This document shows, piece after piece, positions 26,854 through 36,470 of a stretch of 56,909 nucleotides of DNA. The DNA is from Thermodesulfovibrionia bacterium (GTDB lineage: Bacteria; Nitrospirota; Thermodesulfovibrionia; UBA6902): NCBI GenBank assembly GCA_947259645.1, contig CAMYND010000026.1:1-56909 (forward strand), read 5' to 3'. Position numbers and translations under genes: made by a program. How positions within the stretch are numbered: position 1 is the stretch's first letter; the number at the start of each line of letters is the position of its first letter. The notes under the pieces were generated by a model, which searched no databases, was not told where the DNA came from, and was given only the letters and a program-made list of their open reading frames with translations.

Positions 26854-27070
26854 TGAATTATTTCTTTGCACTGGATTTCCACTGCTGCTTCCACAATTAC
26901 ATATAAAATTACTGTCGGAGAAATCATAACATCATAAAATTAAAGATATTTACGGGATTTGCCAGTTGCCTGAAAATTAAAGATTTCCTCTGGGAAAGCC
27001 GAATTATGTAGTAATGAATGGAGACTTTGGCAGTAATTTAACCAGGGTGAGATATTCATAAACGGAATAG

Positions 27071-28585
27071 ATGACTGAAATGACGACGCTCAGCACTTTA
27101 CTTCAGGATGTAACGAAACTTCCTTCCCTTCCCTCAGTCGCGATGCGGATTGTAGAAGAAGTAAAGAAGGACAAGTCATCTATCGGTGATCTTGTTGATA
27201 TAATGTCTGTTGACCCGGCCCTTACAACAAAAATATTGCGTGTAGCAAACTCATCCTTTTATGCTCCGCCCTATAAAGTTGATTCAGTTGAAAAGGCGGT
27301 GAACATCATCGGTCTGGAAGCGCTCAAGAACATAGCCCTTTCTTTTGTGATCGTTGAAGGGCTGAAGAGAAAATCTATTGATGAGTTTAATCATGAGCTG
27401 TTCTGGAAACGCTCCATTACCGCGGCGGTGAGCGCTGAGATGATTTCTTCACAGCTCAGGTCAACCGGGGGCGACGCTTTTGTAACACCGTTACTTATGG
27501 ACATTGGTGTGTATGTGATGTACCTGAGCCGCCCTGATGATTATCTGAAAGTACTGGACAGAAAGAAGGTGTCGGAAATGACAACGGATGAGGCTGAAAG
27601 AGAGGTCTTCGGCTTTGATCATATGGAAGCGGGCAGTGAGGTTTTGAAATATTGGGGTATTCCTGAAGAAATTTATATGCCCATCGCATACCACCACAAA
27701 GTTGATGACTGCCCCTCTGAATACCTCGAGATGGCAGATGTTCTGATGCTTGCTGACCTGACTTCATCCATATATCACGGAAATAAAAGCGCGAAAAAAT
27801 TTGGGGTACTTGGGGGTATTCTGAAGGATAAAATGGGCATCTCTGATGTTGAGGTAGACGAATTTACTGATTCTGTTGCTGGAAAAACAGTTGAAATTCT
27901 GACTACTTTTGAAATAGACCCGGGTGATATGAAGCCTTATTCACAAATACTCGGTGAGGCTAATGAAGAACTTGGAAAACTGAACCTGTCCTATGAACAG
28001 CTTATCATGGAACTCAAGCAGGCCCGGGACATGGCAGAGAAGAGGGCGATAGAGGCGCTGGAGGCAAAAAATAAACTCAAAGAACTCGTTGTTAAGGACG
28101 GCCTGACCAACCTGTACAATCACCGGCACTTTCAGGATTTCCTTGACAGGGAGCTGGCGAGGGTTGAACGGTACTCCCATGTTCTGTCGCTGATAATGAT
28201 TGATATTGATTTTTTTAAGCTCATAAACGATACCTACGGACACCCTCAGGGGGATAAAGTACTTTGTGCCATAGCGAATTTACTTGAGCAGTCTGTGCGG
28301 AAACCTGACATAGTGGCACGGTATGGTGGAGAAGAGTTCGTTGTTGTCCTGCCGGAAACAGATATCAAGGGCGCAGTTTGCCTCTCTGACAGGCTGAGGA
28401 AGAAAGTAGAGGCCCATGAGTTCAAACTTGGAAATGATATCGTCACGGTTACTATCAGTCTCGGGGTAACGACCTATGACTCAGGCAGAGGGATCAAGAG
28501 CAAGGCTGAAGTTATAGAAGCTGCGGACAAGGCTCTTTATAATTCCAAGCAGACAGGCAGGAACAAACTCAGCATTATCTCCTAG
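27071..28585 (+). CDS. HDOD-GGDEF protein (diguanylate cyclase)
   Basis: The 504-residue protein has an N-terminal HDOD domain (about 10-210: LPSLPSVAMRIVEEVKKD, DPALTTKILRVANSSFY) and a helical linker with heptad character (about 295-340, LIMELKQARDMAEKRAIEALEAKNKLKEL split over two helices). A GGDEF domain follows (DGLTNLYNHRHFQDFL, then YGGEEF). GGEEF is an active-site variant. RKPD lies five residues before it, the usual inhibitory-site RxxD spacing. It should make cyclic-di-GMP and be subject to product inhibition, with HDOD as the sensing or partner-binding part. It is a single gene with its own upstream region. Confidence 0.92.
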   Translation: MTEMTTLSTLLQDVTKLPSLPSVAMRIVEEVKKDKSSIGDLVDIMSVDPALTTKILRVANSSFYAPPYKVDSVEKAVNIIGLEALKNIALSFVIVEGLKRKSIDEFNHELFWKRSITAAVSAEMISSQLRSTGGDAFVTPLLMDIGVYVMYLSRPDDYLKVLDRKKVSEMTTDEAEREVFGFDHMEAGSEVLKYWGIPEEIYMPIAYHHKVDDCPSEYLEMADVLMLADLTSSIYHGNKSAKKFGVLGGILKDKMGISDVEVDEFTDSVAGKTVEILTTFEIDPGDMKPYSQILGEANEELGKLNLSYEQLIMELKQARDMAEKRAIEALEAKNKLKELVVKDGLTNLYNHRHFQDFLDRELARVERYSHVLSLIMIDIDFFKLINDTYGHPQGDKVLCAIANLLEQSVRKPDIVARYGGEEFVVVLPETDIKGAVCLSDRLRKKVEAHEFKLGNDIVTVTISLGVTTYDSGRGIKSKAEVIEAADKALYNSKQTGRNKLSIIS

Positions 28586-28758
28586 GGCTCTTCATCGTGA
28601 AAATGCAGAGCGTGCACGACACTCAGGCATTGATTCCAGTTACAATTGTAGTGCCCAGTCTCAGATTAACAAACCTTTCTTTCTAACCGGCTAAAGTTGT
28701 AAAATGGGTAAATTTTTAGTTTTGACGGGGAACTTTTTCCGTTTCTTGAGGAGGAACA

Positions 28759-30213
28759 GTGGAGCTGTATCATCTCAGCATAGAAGAGGCACGCCGGGTT
28801 CTGGACAATGGTGAGCTCAGTCCTGTAGAACTTGCGAATTCACTGCTTGATCGAATCGGAGCTCTGGACGATGAAATCTGTTCATATATCACCGTTACGA
28901 AAGAGAAGGCCCTGGAACAGGCACGGGATGCAGAGAAAGCATTAAAAGAGGGCGTCAGGCATCCGCTCCTTGGTATTCCCCTCGCGATAAAAGATAATAT
29001 CTGTACAAAAGACATCAGGACAACCTGTTCATCATTGATACTTGAGAATTTCGTCCCTCCCTACGACAGCACAGCAGCAAAGAAACTGGGTGAGCAGGGG
29101 TATGTTCTTACGGGAAAGACAAACCTTGATGAGTTTGCAATGGGCTCGTCTACTGAAAACGCCGCCTTTGGACGGACTAAAAATCCCTGGGACAAAGCGA
29201 GAGTCCCCGGGGGGTCCAGCGGAGGTTCCGCCGCTGCCGTGGCTTCATCTCAATGTTTAGCAGCCCTGGGGTCTGATACAGGTGGTTCAATCAGGCAGCC
29301 GGCTGCTTTTTGTGGTGTAGTTGGCTTGAAGCCGACCTACGGCCGGGTATCCCGGTATGGACTTGTCGCGTTCGCGTCATCGCTGGACCAGATCGGACCG
29401 ATTACAAGGAGTGTCAGGGATTCTGCAATTGTCATGAACGCCATATCAGGCAATGACAGAAATGACTCAACGTCAGCTGAGGTGGACGTGCCGGATTTCA
29501 GTTCCGCTCTCGGTCATGATATCAAGGGCATGAAATTTGGTATTCCCCGCGAGTATTTCAGGGAAGGACTGGACCGGGGAGTAGAGGATGCTGTGGCCGC
29601 GGCGATTAAACAACTTGAATCGCTGGGTGCGCATCCTGTTGAAATATCCCTTCCCCACACAGAATATGCTGTTGCCGCCTATTATATCCTTGCAACATCT
29701 GAAGCGTCTTCTAACCTTGCGCGTTATGATGGTGTGAAATATGGTCTGCGGGTAGACGGTGAGGACCTGAGCGAGATGTACCGGAAAACAAGAGAGTCGG
29801 GATTTGGCGCTGAAGTAAAACGGAGAATAATCCTCGGGACCTATGCCCTGTCCTCAGGCTACTATGACGCATATTACAAAAAAGCACAGCAGGTGAGGAC
29901 GCTGGTGGTTCAGGATTTCAACAAGGCCTTTGAGGATGTTGATCTGATTGTGACGCCTACGACTCCTGCTCCGGCGTTTAAGGCCGGGGATAAAACCGAT
30001 GATCCGCTCCAGATGTACCTGACCGATATATTCACCATATCATTAAATCTTGCTGGCGTCCCGGGTATATCCATACCCTGCGGTTTCACATCGCAGGACC
30101 TGCCTGTTGGACTGCAGATAATCGGAAAGCATTTTGATGAGGCAACGGTTTTAAAAGCCGCCTATGCCTATGAGCAGGCAACAGAGTGGCACAAGAGAAA
30201 ACCGGAGATATAA
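28759..30213 (+). CDS. gatA: Aspartyl/glutamyl-tRNA amidotransferase subunit A
   Basis: The 484-residue protein is a full-length amidase-signature enzyme. Visible are the catalytic Lys in [11 protein letters not shown], the Ser-rich stretch [13 protein letters not shown] and the Ser nucleophile region [15 protein letters not shown]. It provides ammonia for converting misacylated Glu-tRNAGln (and possibly Asp-tRNAAsn) to the amide form in the GatCAB complex. It starts with GTG behind a strong gaggaggaaca site. gatB follows after 91 bases. No gatC is present between them or upstream in the window. Confidence 0.97.
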   Translation: MELYHLSIEEARRVLDNGELSPVELANSLLDRIGALDDEICSYITVTKEKALEQARDAEKALKEGVRHPLLGIPLAIKDNICTKDIRTTCSSLILENFVPPYDSTAAKKLGEQGYVLTGKTNLDEFAMGSSTENAAFGRTKNPWDKARVPGGSSGGSAAAVASSQCLAALGSDTGGSIRQPAAFCGVVGLKPTYGRVSRYGLVAFASSLDQIGPITRSVRDSAIVMNAISGNDRNDSTSAEVDVPDFSSALGHDIKGMKFGIPREYFREGLDRGVEDAVAAAIKQLESLGAHPVEISLPHTEYAVAAYYILATSEASSNLARYDGVKYGLRVDGEDLSEMYRKTRESGFGAEVKRRIILGTYALSSGYYDAYYKKAQQVRTLVVQDFNKAFEDVDLIVTPTTPAPAFKAGDKTDDPLQMYLTDIFTISLNLAGVPGISIPCGFTSQDLPVGLQIIGKHFDEATVLKAAYAYEQATEWHKRKPEI

Positions 30214-30221
30214 AATGTCCA

Positions 30222-30290
30222 ATCCGCTGTTTTGAGATTTGGACTTTGATATTCAATTTGCATTTGAGCTTTGACATTTGTCATTTTTTC
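30222..30290. repeat. T-rich quasi-repeat between gatA and gatB
   Basis: The short spacer consists of recurring TTTGA-like words (ttgagatttggactttgatattcaatttgcatttg and onward). It has no coding potential and resembles simple degenerate intergenic repeats. It keeps gatA and gatB 91 bases apart without an obvious promoter or terminator. Confidence 0.35.
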
Positions 30291-30304
30291 AAAAGGAGCT
30301 ATTG

Positions 30305-31732
30305 ATGCAGTACGAAGCGGTAATAGGTCTTGAGATACATGCGCAGCTGTTGACTGAGACAAAAATATTTTGCGGCTGTTCAACTACCTTTGGGGCAGAG
30401 CCAAATACCCACTCCTGTCCTGTATGCATCGGAATGCCCGGGGTCTTGCCTGTTATGAACAGAAAGGCTGTAGAGTATGTTGTCAGGACAGGTCTTGCCA
30501 CAAACTGTACGATATCAGCCTACAGTAGGTTTGCCAGGAAAAACTATTTTTACCCTGACCTGCCCAAGGGATATCAGATCAGTCAATATGAGCTTCCCCT
30601 GTGTGAACAGGGGTTTGTTGTGATAACGGTTGAAGGGGTTCGCAAGAAAATCGGACTTACCAGAATTCATCTTGAGGAGGACGCCGGCAAGAATATCCAT
30701 GACGGTGCGGTGTCAGAAAGCCTCATTGATCTGAACAGGGCTGGTGTTCCCCTGATGGAGATTGTGAGTGAGCCTGATCTTCGCTCGCCGCAAGAGGCGG
30801 TGGCCTTTGTGAGAAAACTGAGGACAATTGTCAGGTATATAGAAGTGTGTGACGGAAACATGGAGCAGGGCTCTCTCCGGTGTGACGCGAATATCTCTAT
30901 ACGGAGGCCGGGGGAAAAAGAATTGGGCACAAAAACCGAAATAAAGAATATGAACTCATTCCGATTTATAGAGAAGGCCCTTGAGTATGAGATTAAACGC
31001 CAGACAAAGGTCCTTGGAGAGGGAGGAAGGATTGTGCAGGAGACGCGGCTCTGGGATTCTGCAAGAGGGGTTACAGAATCAATGCGTTCGAAGGAAGAGG
31101 CCCATGATTACAGATATTTCCCTGATCCTGATCTGATGCCGATCGAGTTTGAAAAATCCTGGGTTGATGATATCAGGAAGAATATTGATGAACTGCCAGA
31201 CGCGAGACAGGAGCGGTTTATAACACAATACAAGCTGCCTGAGCAGGATGCTGTTTTTCTTATAGCAGAAAAGGCTGTTGCAGAGTGGCTTGAGCAGGCA
31301 GTAAGTCTTGGCGGTGATCCAAAAACTGTGAGCAACTGGGTTCAGGGTGAGCTGACAAGGCTCCTCAATGAAGAAAATCTGTCTGTTGAACAGTGCCTGG
31401 TGAAGCCGAAGCATTTGGTGGAGATGCTTGAGCTTATAGACAAGGGTACCATCAGCGGTAAAATTGCCAAGACTGTTTTTGAAGAAATGTTCAGGACCGG
31501 AGGGGAACCCCGGGCGATAGTAGAAGATAAAGGTCTTGTACAGATGAGCGATGAAAAAGGAATTGAAACTATCGTTGATGATGTACTGAACAGAAACGCT
31601 GATGCGGTTGAACGATATAAATCGGGTGAGGCCAAGCTGGTAAGTTTCTTTGTCGGCCAGGTAATGAAAGAAACCAGAGGCAAGGCCAATCCAAAGATTG
31701 TAAATGAACTGTTTAGAAAAAAACTGAACTGA
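30305..31732 (+). CDS. gatB: Aspartyl/glutamyl-tRNA amidotransferase subunit B
   Basis: From the ATG at 30305 (site aaaaggagctattg) the protein has 475 residues, the usual length. It opens YEAVIGLEIHAQL, then shows the Cys-rich cluster CGCSTTFG...NTHSCPVCIGMPGVLP that binds zinc, and LPKGYQISQYELPL. The kinase-like core and C-terminal GatB/YqeY domain (about residues 325-475) complete it. It binds tRNA and activates the carboxylate in GatCAB. It is in an operon with gatA; the TTG at 30278 used by the longest frame lies before the ribosome site and is not preferred. Confidence 0.97.
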   Translation: MQYEAVIGLEIHAQLLTETKIFCGCSTTFGAEPNTHSCPVCIGMPGVLPVMNRKAVEYVVRTGLATNCTISAYSRFARKNYFYPDLPKGYQISQYELPLCEQGFVVITVEGVRKKIGLTRIHLEEDAGKNIHDGAVSESLIDLNRAGVPLMEIVSEPDLRSPQEAVAFVRKLRTIVRYIEVCDGNMEQGSLRCDANISIRRPGEKELGTKTEIKNMNSFRFIEKALEYEIKRQTKVLGEGGRIVQETRLWDSARGVTESMRSKEEAHDYRYFPDPDLMPIEFEKSWVDDIRKNIDELPDARQERFITQYKLPEQDAVFLIAEKAVAEWLEQAVSLGGDPKTVSNWVQGELTRLLNEENLSVEQCLVKPKHLVEMLELIDKGTISGKIAKTVFEEMFRTGGEPRAIVEDKGLVQMSDEKGIETIVDDVLNRNADAVERYKSGEAKLVSFFVGQVMKETRGKANPKIVNELFRKKLN

Positions 31733-31800
31733 TTGTATAAAGACAGAGGCGAAGTTACTGAAATGGCCTGAATAATATTAATCAGAAGTCATAATAAAAC

Positions 31801-31842
31801 AGTTTGTGCCTCTGTGTCTTTGCCGCTTCGTTGCTCTGGTAT
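31801..31842. repeat. Half copy of the CT-rich intergenic repeat before the sigma-54 regulator
   Basis: The stretch aacagtttgtgcctctgtgtctttgccg and following bases resembles one arm of the inverted repeat found at 33229-33335 just after the same gene. It ends four bases or so before the regulator start codon, so it forms the 5' leader and leaves no strong ribosome site. Confidence 0.4.
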
Positions 31843-31847
31843 GTAAA

Positions 31848-33215
31848 ATGGAAAAACTTTTGGTCGTGGAAGATAAAGAGTCAATGGCGCAGATGCTGAA
31901 AGAGACTCTTGAGCTTCAAGGCTATGAGGTCATTATAGCTTCTGACGGTGCAGAAGGAATTAAGAGAGTCAGAGACAGCAGGGTGGATGCTGTCATCACT
32001 GACCTCAGACTCCCCAAAAAAAACGGACTTGATGTTCTGAAGGCCTCGAAAGCTGAAAATCCCCTGACCCCCGTAATTGTTATGACAGCCTATGGATCTG
32101 TTGACACAGCTGTTAAGGCCATGAAGATGGGGGCCTATGACTTTGTTACCAAACCACTGGACACTGATTACCTGCTCTTACTCATTGAGCGATCACTGAC
32201 GAATCACCGGCTGGTAAAGGAAAATATGCTTCTCAGGGATGAACAGTCCCAGCGGTCCGGATCTCATCCCATCGTCGGGAACTGTCCTGAAATGCTCAAG
32301 CTCGCCCAGGATATAAAGAAAGTTGCTTCTGCAAAAACCACCGTACTCCTCCTCGGTGAATCAGGCACCGGAAAAGAACTCTTTGCGCGGGCCGTTCATG
32401 AGCTGAGCCCGCGAAAGGAACTTCCCTTTGTTCCGATAAACTGCGCGGCAATCCCGGGAGAGCTTCTGGAATCAGAGCTTTTTGGATATGAAAAAGGTGC
32501 CTTTACCGGTGCGGCAGATCGTAAATTGGGGAAGCTTGAGCTTGGTGATGATGGCACGGTATTTCTGGACGAAATCGGAGAACTGGACAAATCCCTGCAA
32601 TCAAAAATGCTGCGGGTGCTCCAGGAGGGTGAGATTGACAGGGTAGGAGGCACAAGGCCTGTGAAGGTAAACATCAGGATTGTTGCCGCGAGCAACAGAG
32701 ACCTGGAGTCAGCAGTGTCTGAACATCTATTCAGAGAAGACCTTTTTTACCGGCTCAGTGTCTTCCCGCTGACGGTTCCTCCCTTGCGGAACAGAAAAGA
32801 TGATATACCTGCACTGGTAGAGCATTTTGTATCTAAGTTCAGTTCTGAAATGAACATTTCAGGGAAACATGTCACCGATGACGCAATGGTTGTGCTGAAG
32901 AATTATTCCTGGAAGGGCAATGTCAGAGAGCTGGAAAACGTTATAGAACGGGCCCTGATCCTTTGTGACGGTGACAGGATAGAGAGAAAACATTTTAACC
33001 TTGCGCCTTCTGACCCGGAAGAAAGCCTGCGGGGCATTGCATCAGAGGGTACCCTTGAAGAGGTCGCAAAAGCAGCTCTCAGGATTGCAGAATCCAGAAG
33101 GATAATCAAGGCACTCGATGAAACTAACTGGAACAGGACAAAAGCAGCTGAGATACTGAAAGTAAGTTATAAGACTCTGCTTACCAAGATTAAGGATTAT
33201 GGGTTAGACAATTAA
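31848..33215 (+). CDS. Sigma-54-dependent response regulator (NtrC family)
   Basis: The 455-residue protein has a receiver domain (phosphoacceptor Asp52 in VITDLRLPKKNG, Thr80 and Lys102 conserved), an AAA+ domain with Walker A GESGTGKE (170-177), the sigma-54 contact GAFTGA (217-222) and Walker B-like VFLDEIGEL. A Fis-type helix-turn-helix closes it (NWNRTKAAEILKVSYKTLLTKIKDYG). It should activate sigma-54 promoters when phosphorylated. No histidine kinase lies next to it, so its partner is elsewhere. The ATG at 31848 matches the family start; the frame opens 14 codons earlier inside repeat-like DNA. Confidence 0.94.
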   Translation: MEKLLVVEDKESMAQMLKETLELQGYEVIIASDGAEGIKRVRDSRVDAVITDLRLPKKNGLDVLKASKAENPLTPVIVMTAYGSVDTAVKAMKMGAYDFVTKPLDTDYLLLLIERSLTNHRLVKENMLLRDEQSQRSGSHPIVGNCPEMLKLAQDIKKVASAKTTVLLLGESGTGKELFARAVHELSPRKELPFVPINCAAIPGELLESELFGYEKGAFTGAADRKLGKLELGDDGTVFLDEIGELDKSLQSKMLRVLQEGEIDRVGGTRPVKVNIRIVAASNRDLESAVSEHLFREDLFYRLSVFPLTVPPLRNRKDDIPALVEHFVSKFSSEMNISGKHVTDDAMVVLKNYSWKGNVRELENVIERALILCDGDRIERKHFNLAPSDPEESLRGIASEGTLEEVAKAALRIAESRRIIKALDETNWNRTKAAEILKVSYKTLLTKIKDYGLDN

Positions 33216-33228
33216 GCTCCATTTTTTC

Positions 33229-33335
33229 TAACACAGAGACACAGAGACACGGAGAAATAAATAAAGTGAGCAACCAATAAACAAGTGATTTTTTGAAATG
33301 TTTTATTTCTCTGCGTCTCTCTGGCTCTGTGGTTA
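33229..33335. repeat. Imperfect inverted repeat of the acacagagacacagag type
   Basis: The left arm (33229-33261, taacacagagacacagagac onward) pairs imperfectly with the right arm (33302-33335, ending ggctctgtggtta) over about 33 bases around a 40-base centre. It fills most of the 150-base gap between the regulator and the EamA gene. It is non-coding and typical of dispersed intergenic repeat elements. It could also act as a transcription barrier. Confidence 0.65.
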
Positions 33336-33367
33336 ATGAATAGTTCATTTCGGACACATGAATTAAT

Positions 33368-34231
33368 ATGTGGATTATCTATTCCCTCTTGACAGCGTTT
33401 TTCCTGGCTACCAGTGATGCCCTGACCAAAAGAGCCCTCAGTTCTCGGAATGTATATTTTGTTGCCTGGGCACGACTGGTTTTTGCACTTCCTCTTCTCA
33501 TTCTTTTATTACTTTTTATTGATATTCCGTCTCTGGACAGAACCTTCTGGATTGCTGTTGTCTGCGCGCTCCCTTTGGAAATAGCAGCAATGATTTTATA
33601 TACGAAGGCCCTGAAGGTTTCACCATTAAGTGTAACAGTGCCTTTCCTTGCACTGACGCCCCTCTTTCTGATTCTGATGTCGAATATTATCCTGGGTGAA
33701 AAAGTTTCCCTTAACGGAGCTATAGGCATTATCCTGATGGCGTCAGGCGGATACACCTTGAATATTCATGCGGCTAAAAAGGACATCGCAGGTCCGATAA
33801 AGGCTGTTTTCAGGGAGAAAGGCTCATTGATGATGATCGCTGTTGCCTTTATTTACAGCATTACATCGTCATTGGGTAAGATGGCAATTGAACACTCATC
33901 GCCGATTTTTTTCGGCAGTTTTTACTTTATCATCATGGCGGTTGTGTTCACTCCGATTGCGCTCAGGAAAAACAATGGCAGCATTTCCATGACGAAAAAA
34001 GATGTTGCTCCTCTGGCTGCCACCGGATTTACCTATTCCCTGATGATTGTGTTTCACATGCTGGCATTGAGTCTCACCCAGGTTGCCTATATGATTTCTG
34101 TTAAGAGAACCAGCCTTCTCTTTAGCCTGCTCTATGGTTATTTCCTGTTCAAAGAGGGGAAAATTACAGAAAAGGCTGTTGGGAGCGCAATTATGCTTGC
34201 CGGATTTGTTTTGATTGTTTTGACAAGGTGA
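33368..34231 (+). CDS. EamA/DMT-family membrane transporter
   Basis: The 287-residue protein has about ten hydrophobic segments arranged as two EamA repeats of five. Each repeat shows the typical ending (repeat 1: GEKVSLNGAIGIILMASGGYTLN; repeat 2: FKEGKITEKAVGSAIMLAGFVLIVL). Such drug/metabolite transporters export or import small metabolites; no substrate can be assigned. It stands alone between a repeat element and the ftsH leader. Confidence 0.88.
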   Translation: MWIIYSLLTAFFLATSDALTKRALSSRNVYFVAWARLVFALPLLILLLLFIDIPSLDRTFWIAVVCALPLEIAAMILYTKALKVSPLSVTVPFLALTPLFLILMSNIILGEKVSLNGAIGIILMASGGYTLNIHAAKKDIAGPIKAVFREKGSLMMIAVAFIYSITSSLGKMAIEHSSPIFFGSFYFIIMAVVFTPIALRKNNGSISMTKKDVAPLAATGFTYSLMIVFHMLALSLTQVAYMISVKRTSLLFSLLYGYFLFKEGKITEKAVGSAIMLAGFVLIVLTR

Positions 34232-34392
34232 TCGCCTGTAATATGATTTTCCTTTGCTTTATAATAGAGTGCTTGATAAAGGCGCATGAAGTGGGATATT
34301 CTTTTTCTGTCAGCCTTGATACAGGATCAGATGATAATGCTTACAGGCTTGGACGGTGGATTTGAAATTATTAGAAAAGATCGGTAATATTT

Positions 34393-34412
34393 AACCGTTG
34401 ACATAACCGTTG
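34393..34412. promoter_or_regulatory. Direct repeat AACCGTTG in the ftsH upstream region
   Basis: AACCGTTG occurs at 34393-34400 and 34405-34412, a 12-base period, about 60 bases upstream of ftsH. A TTGACA (34398-34403) overlaps it, but the best -10-like TACAAT is 21 bases away, too far for a normal sigma-70 promoter. The repeat could be a regulator site. Confidence 0.25.
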
Positions 34413-34471
34413 CGGAAGTGGCAATACAATAGTAAATATGTTACCCTTAGGGGTACAGGAGGATTGTTTAT

Positions 34472-36313
34472 TTGTATAAAAGTATAGCTATTTGGGTTTT
34501 GTTTGGCTTGATGATGATTCTTGTTTTTAATCTTCTTGACAGCTCCAAACCCCCCGCAGAGATGATATTTTCGGACTTTATGCTGAAACTTCAGCAGAAT
34601 GAAGTGGTAGAAGTGGTCATAAAGCAGCCGGAGAATATGATAACGGGAACGCTGAAAAGCGGTGAAAAATTTAACAGTTACTCCCCTGACTACCCTGAAC
34701 TCGTCAAGGAATTGAGAGATAAGGGGATCAGGATTTCAGCCCAGCCTGACCATACTCCCTGGTATATGAGTGTTCTCTTTAATTTCGGACCGATTGTTCT
34801 ACTGGTCCTGTTATGGGTATTTTTTATGCGTCAGATGCAGACCGGCGGCAACAAGGCTCTGTCATTCGGAAGGAGCAGGGCAAAACTGGTATCAGAAAAG
34901 GGCGTAAAGATAACCTTTACCGATGTTGCCGGAATTGAAGAAGCCAAGGAGGAAGTTCAGGAGGTAATTGAATTTCTGAAGGATCCGCAGAAGTTTCAGA
35001 AACTGGGCGGTAAAATCCCGAAAGGGGTATTGCTTGTCGGACCTCCCGGGTCGGGGAAGACATTGCTGGCAAAAGCAATTGCCGGTGAAGCGGGTGTGCC
35101 CTTCTTTTCAATCAGCGGATCAGACTTTGTTGAAATGTTTGTCGGTGTTGGTGCATCAAGGGTAAGGGACCTTTTTGAGCAGGCAAAAAAGAGTTCACCC
35201 TGCATCATATTTATAGATGAAATTGACGCTGTTGGCCGCCACAGGGGCGCCGGGCTTGGAGGAGGTCATGATGAGCGTGAACAGACACTGAATCAGCTCC
35301 TTGTAGAACTGGATGGTTTTGCCGTTAACGAGGGAATAATCGTTCTTGCGGCTACAAACAGGCCTGATGTACTTGATCCTGCCCTCTTGAGGCCGGGAAG
35401 GTTTGACAGACAGGTAATTGTTCCCCACCCTGATGTGAAGGGCAGACTTGAAATATTAAAGGTTCATTCGAAGAACATTCCTCTTGATGACAATGTCAAT
35501 ATGGAGGTTCTCGCACGAGGGACGCCCGGTTTTTCAGGAGCTGACCTTGCGAACCTAACTAATGAAGCAGCATTGCTCGCCGCACGGCAGTCCAAGTCAA
35601 AAGTTGAGATGATAGACTTCGAGACAGCTAAAGATAAGGTCATGATGGGGAAAGAGAGAAAGAGCATGATCATATCGGACGAGGAAAAGAAAAACACTGC
35701 CTATCACGAAGCAGGCCATACACTTGTGGCGAAACTGACTCCGGGTGCAGACCCTCTTCACAAGGTAAGCATCATCCCGAGAGGAATGGCGCTGGGTATT
35801 ACTCAGCAGCTTCCGCTGGATGACAGGTATACATACTCAAAGCAGAATATATTGGACAAACTCGCTGTGCTCATGGGGGGAAGGGCGGCAGAGGAAATTG
35901 CCCTGGGTCACATGACAACAGGTGCTGGAAATGATATAGAGAGGGCCACGGACCTGGCGAGAAAGATGGTCTGTGAATGGGGTATGAGCGACAAGCTGGG
36001 CCCCCTCACATTTGGCAAGAAAGAAGAACAGATATTTCTCGGAAAAGAATTGTCAAAACATAAAGATTATTCAGAGAAAACAGCTGAAGAAATTGATGAA
36101 GAAGTTAAGTCAATCGTTTCAGATCAGTATGAGTATTCAAAGAATATTCTTCTTGAAAACAGAGAAATCCTCGAGAGACTTGCACTCGCACTCCTTGACA
36201 GAGAAACACTTGACAGCCCTGAAATAGATGCAATTGTGAAGGGCAAAAATGGCGGTTCTCCTGAACCGGAAGCCAAGGACAGTGTCAGCCCGGCGCCTGA
36301 GTCAACGGCCTGA
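34472..36313 (+). CDS. ftsH: ATP-dependent zinc metalloprotease FtsH
   Basis: The 613-residue protein has two membrane segments (4-22 and about 103-120) flanking a small periplasmic part. An AAA+ domain follows, with Walker A GPPGSGKT (190-197), Walker [12 protein letters not shown] and the second-region arginines ([21 protein letters not shown]). The peptidase domain has HEAGH (412-416) and a downstream Asp ligand. It degrades membrane and regulatory proteins as a hexamer at the inner membrane. It starts with TTG behind a strong aggagg site. It precedes folP by 157 bases, as in many bacteria. Confidence 0.98.
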   Translation: MYKSIAIWVLFGLMMILVFNLLDSSKPPAEMIFSDFMLKLQQNEVVEVVIKQPENMITGTLKSGEKFNSYSPDYPELVKELRDKGIRISAQPDHTPWYMSVLFNFGPIVLLVLLWVFFMRQMQTGGNKALSFGRSRAKLVSEKGVKITFTDVAGIEEAKEEVQEVIEFLKDPQKFQKLGGKIPKGVLLVGPPGSGKTLLAKAIAGEAGVPFFSISGSDFVEMFVGVGASRVRDLFEQAKKSSPCIIFIDEIDAVGRHRGAGLGGGHDEREQTLNQLLVELDGFAVNEGIIVLAATNRPDVLDPALLRPGRFDRQVIVPHPDVKGRLEILKVHSKNIPLDDNVNMEVLARGTPGFSGADLANLTNEAALLAARQSKSKVEMIDFETAKDKVMMGKERKSMIISDEEKKNTAYHEAGHTLVAKLTPGADPLHKVSIIPRGMALGITQQLPLDDRYTYSKQNILDKLAVLMGGRAAEEIALGHMTTGAGNDIERATDLARKMVCEWGMSDKLGPLTFGKKEEQIFLGKELSKHKDYSEKTAEEIDEEVKSIVSDQYEYSKNILLENREILERLALALLDRETLDSPEIDAIVKGKNGGSPEPEAKDSVSPAPESTA

Positions 36314-36470
36314 TATCACCCTCGTCCCTGATTATGCACACCTTTTTTTGAAGCTGCAACCTGACTATTCCTGAACACCCCTCTGCATTTGATATGTTTG
36401 CAATCAGAACTTTATTGTTGTAATTTAATACCGATGATGCGGGACTAAAGAGTAACGTATTGGAGTAATA

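Noticed and set aside
34398-34430. Sigma-70 promoter for ftsH (TTGACA with TACAAT)
   Set aside because: The spacer is 21 bases, too long for a standard promoter; only the overlapping direct repeat was kept.
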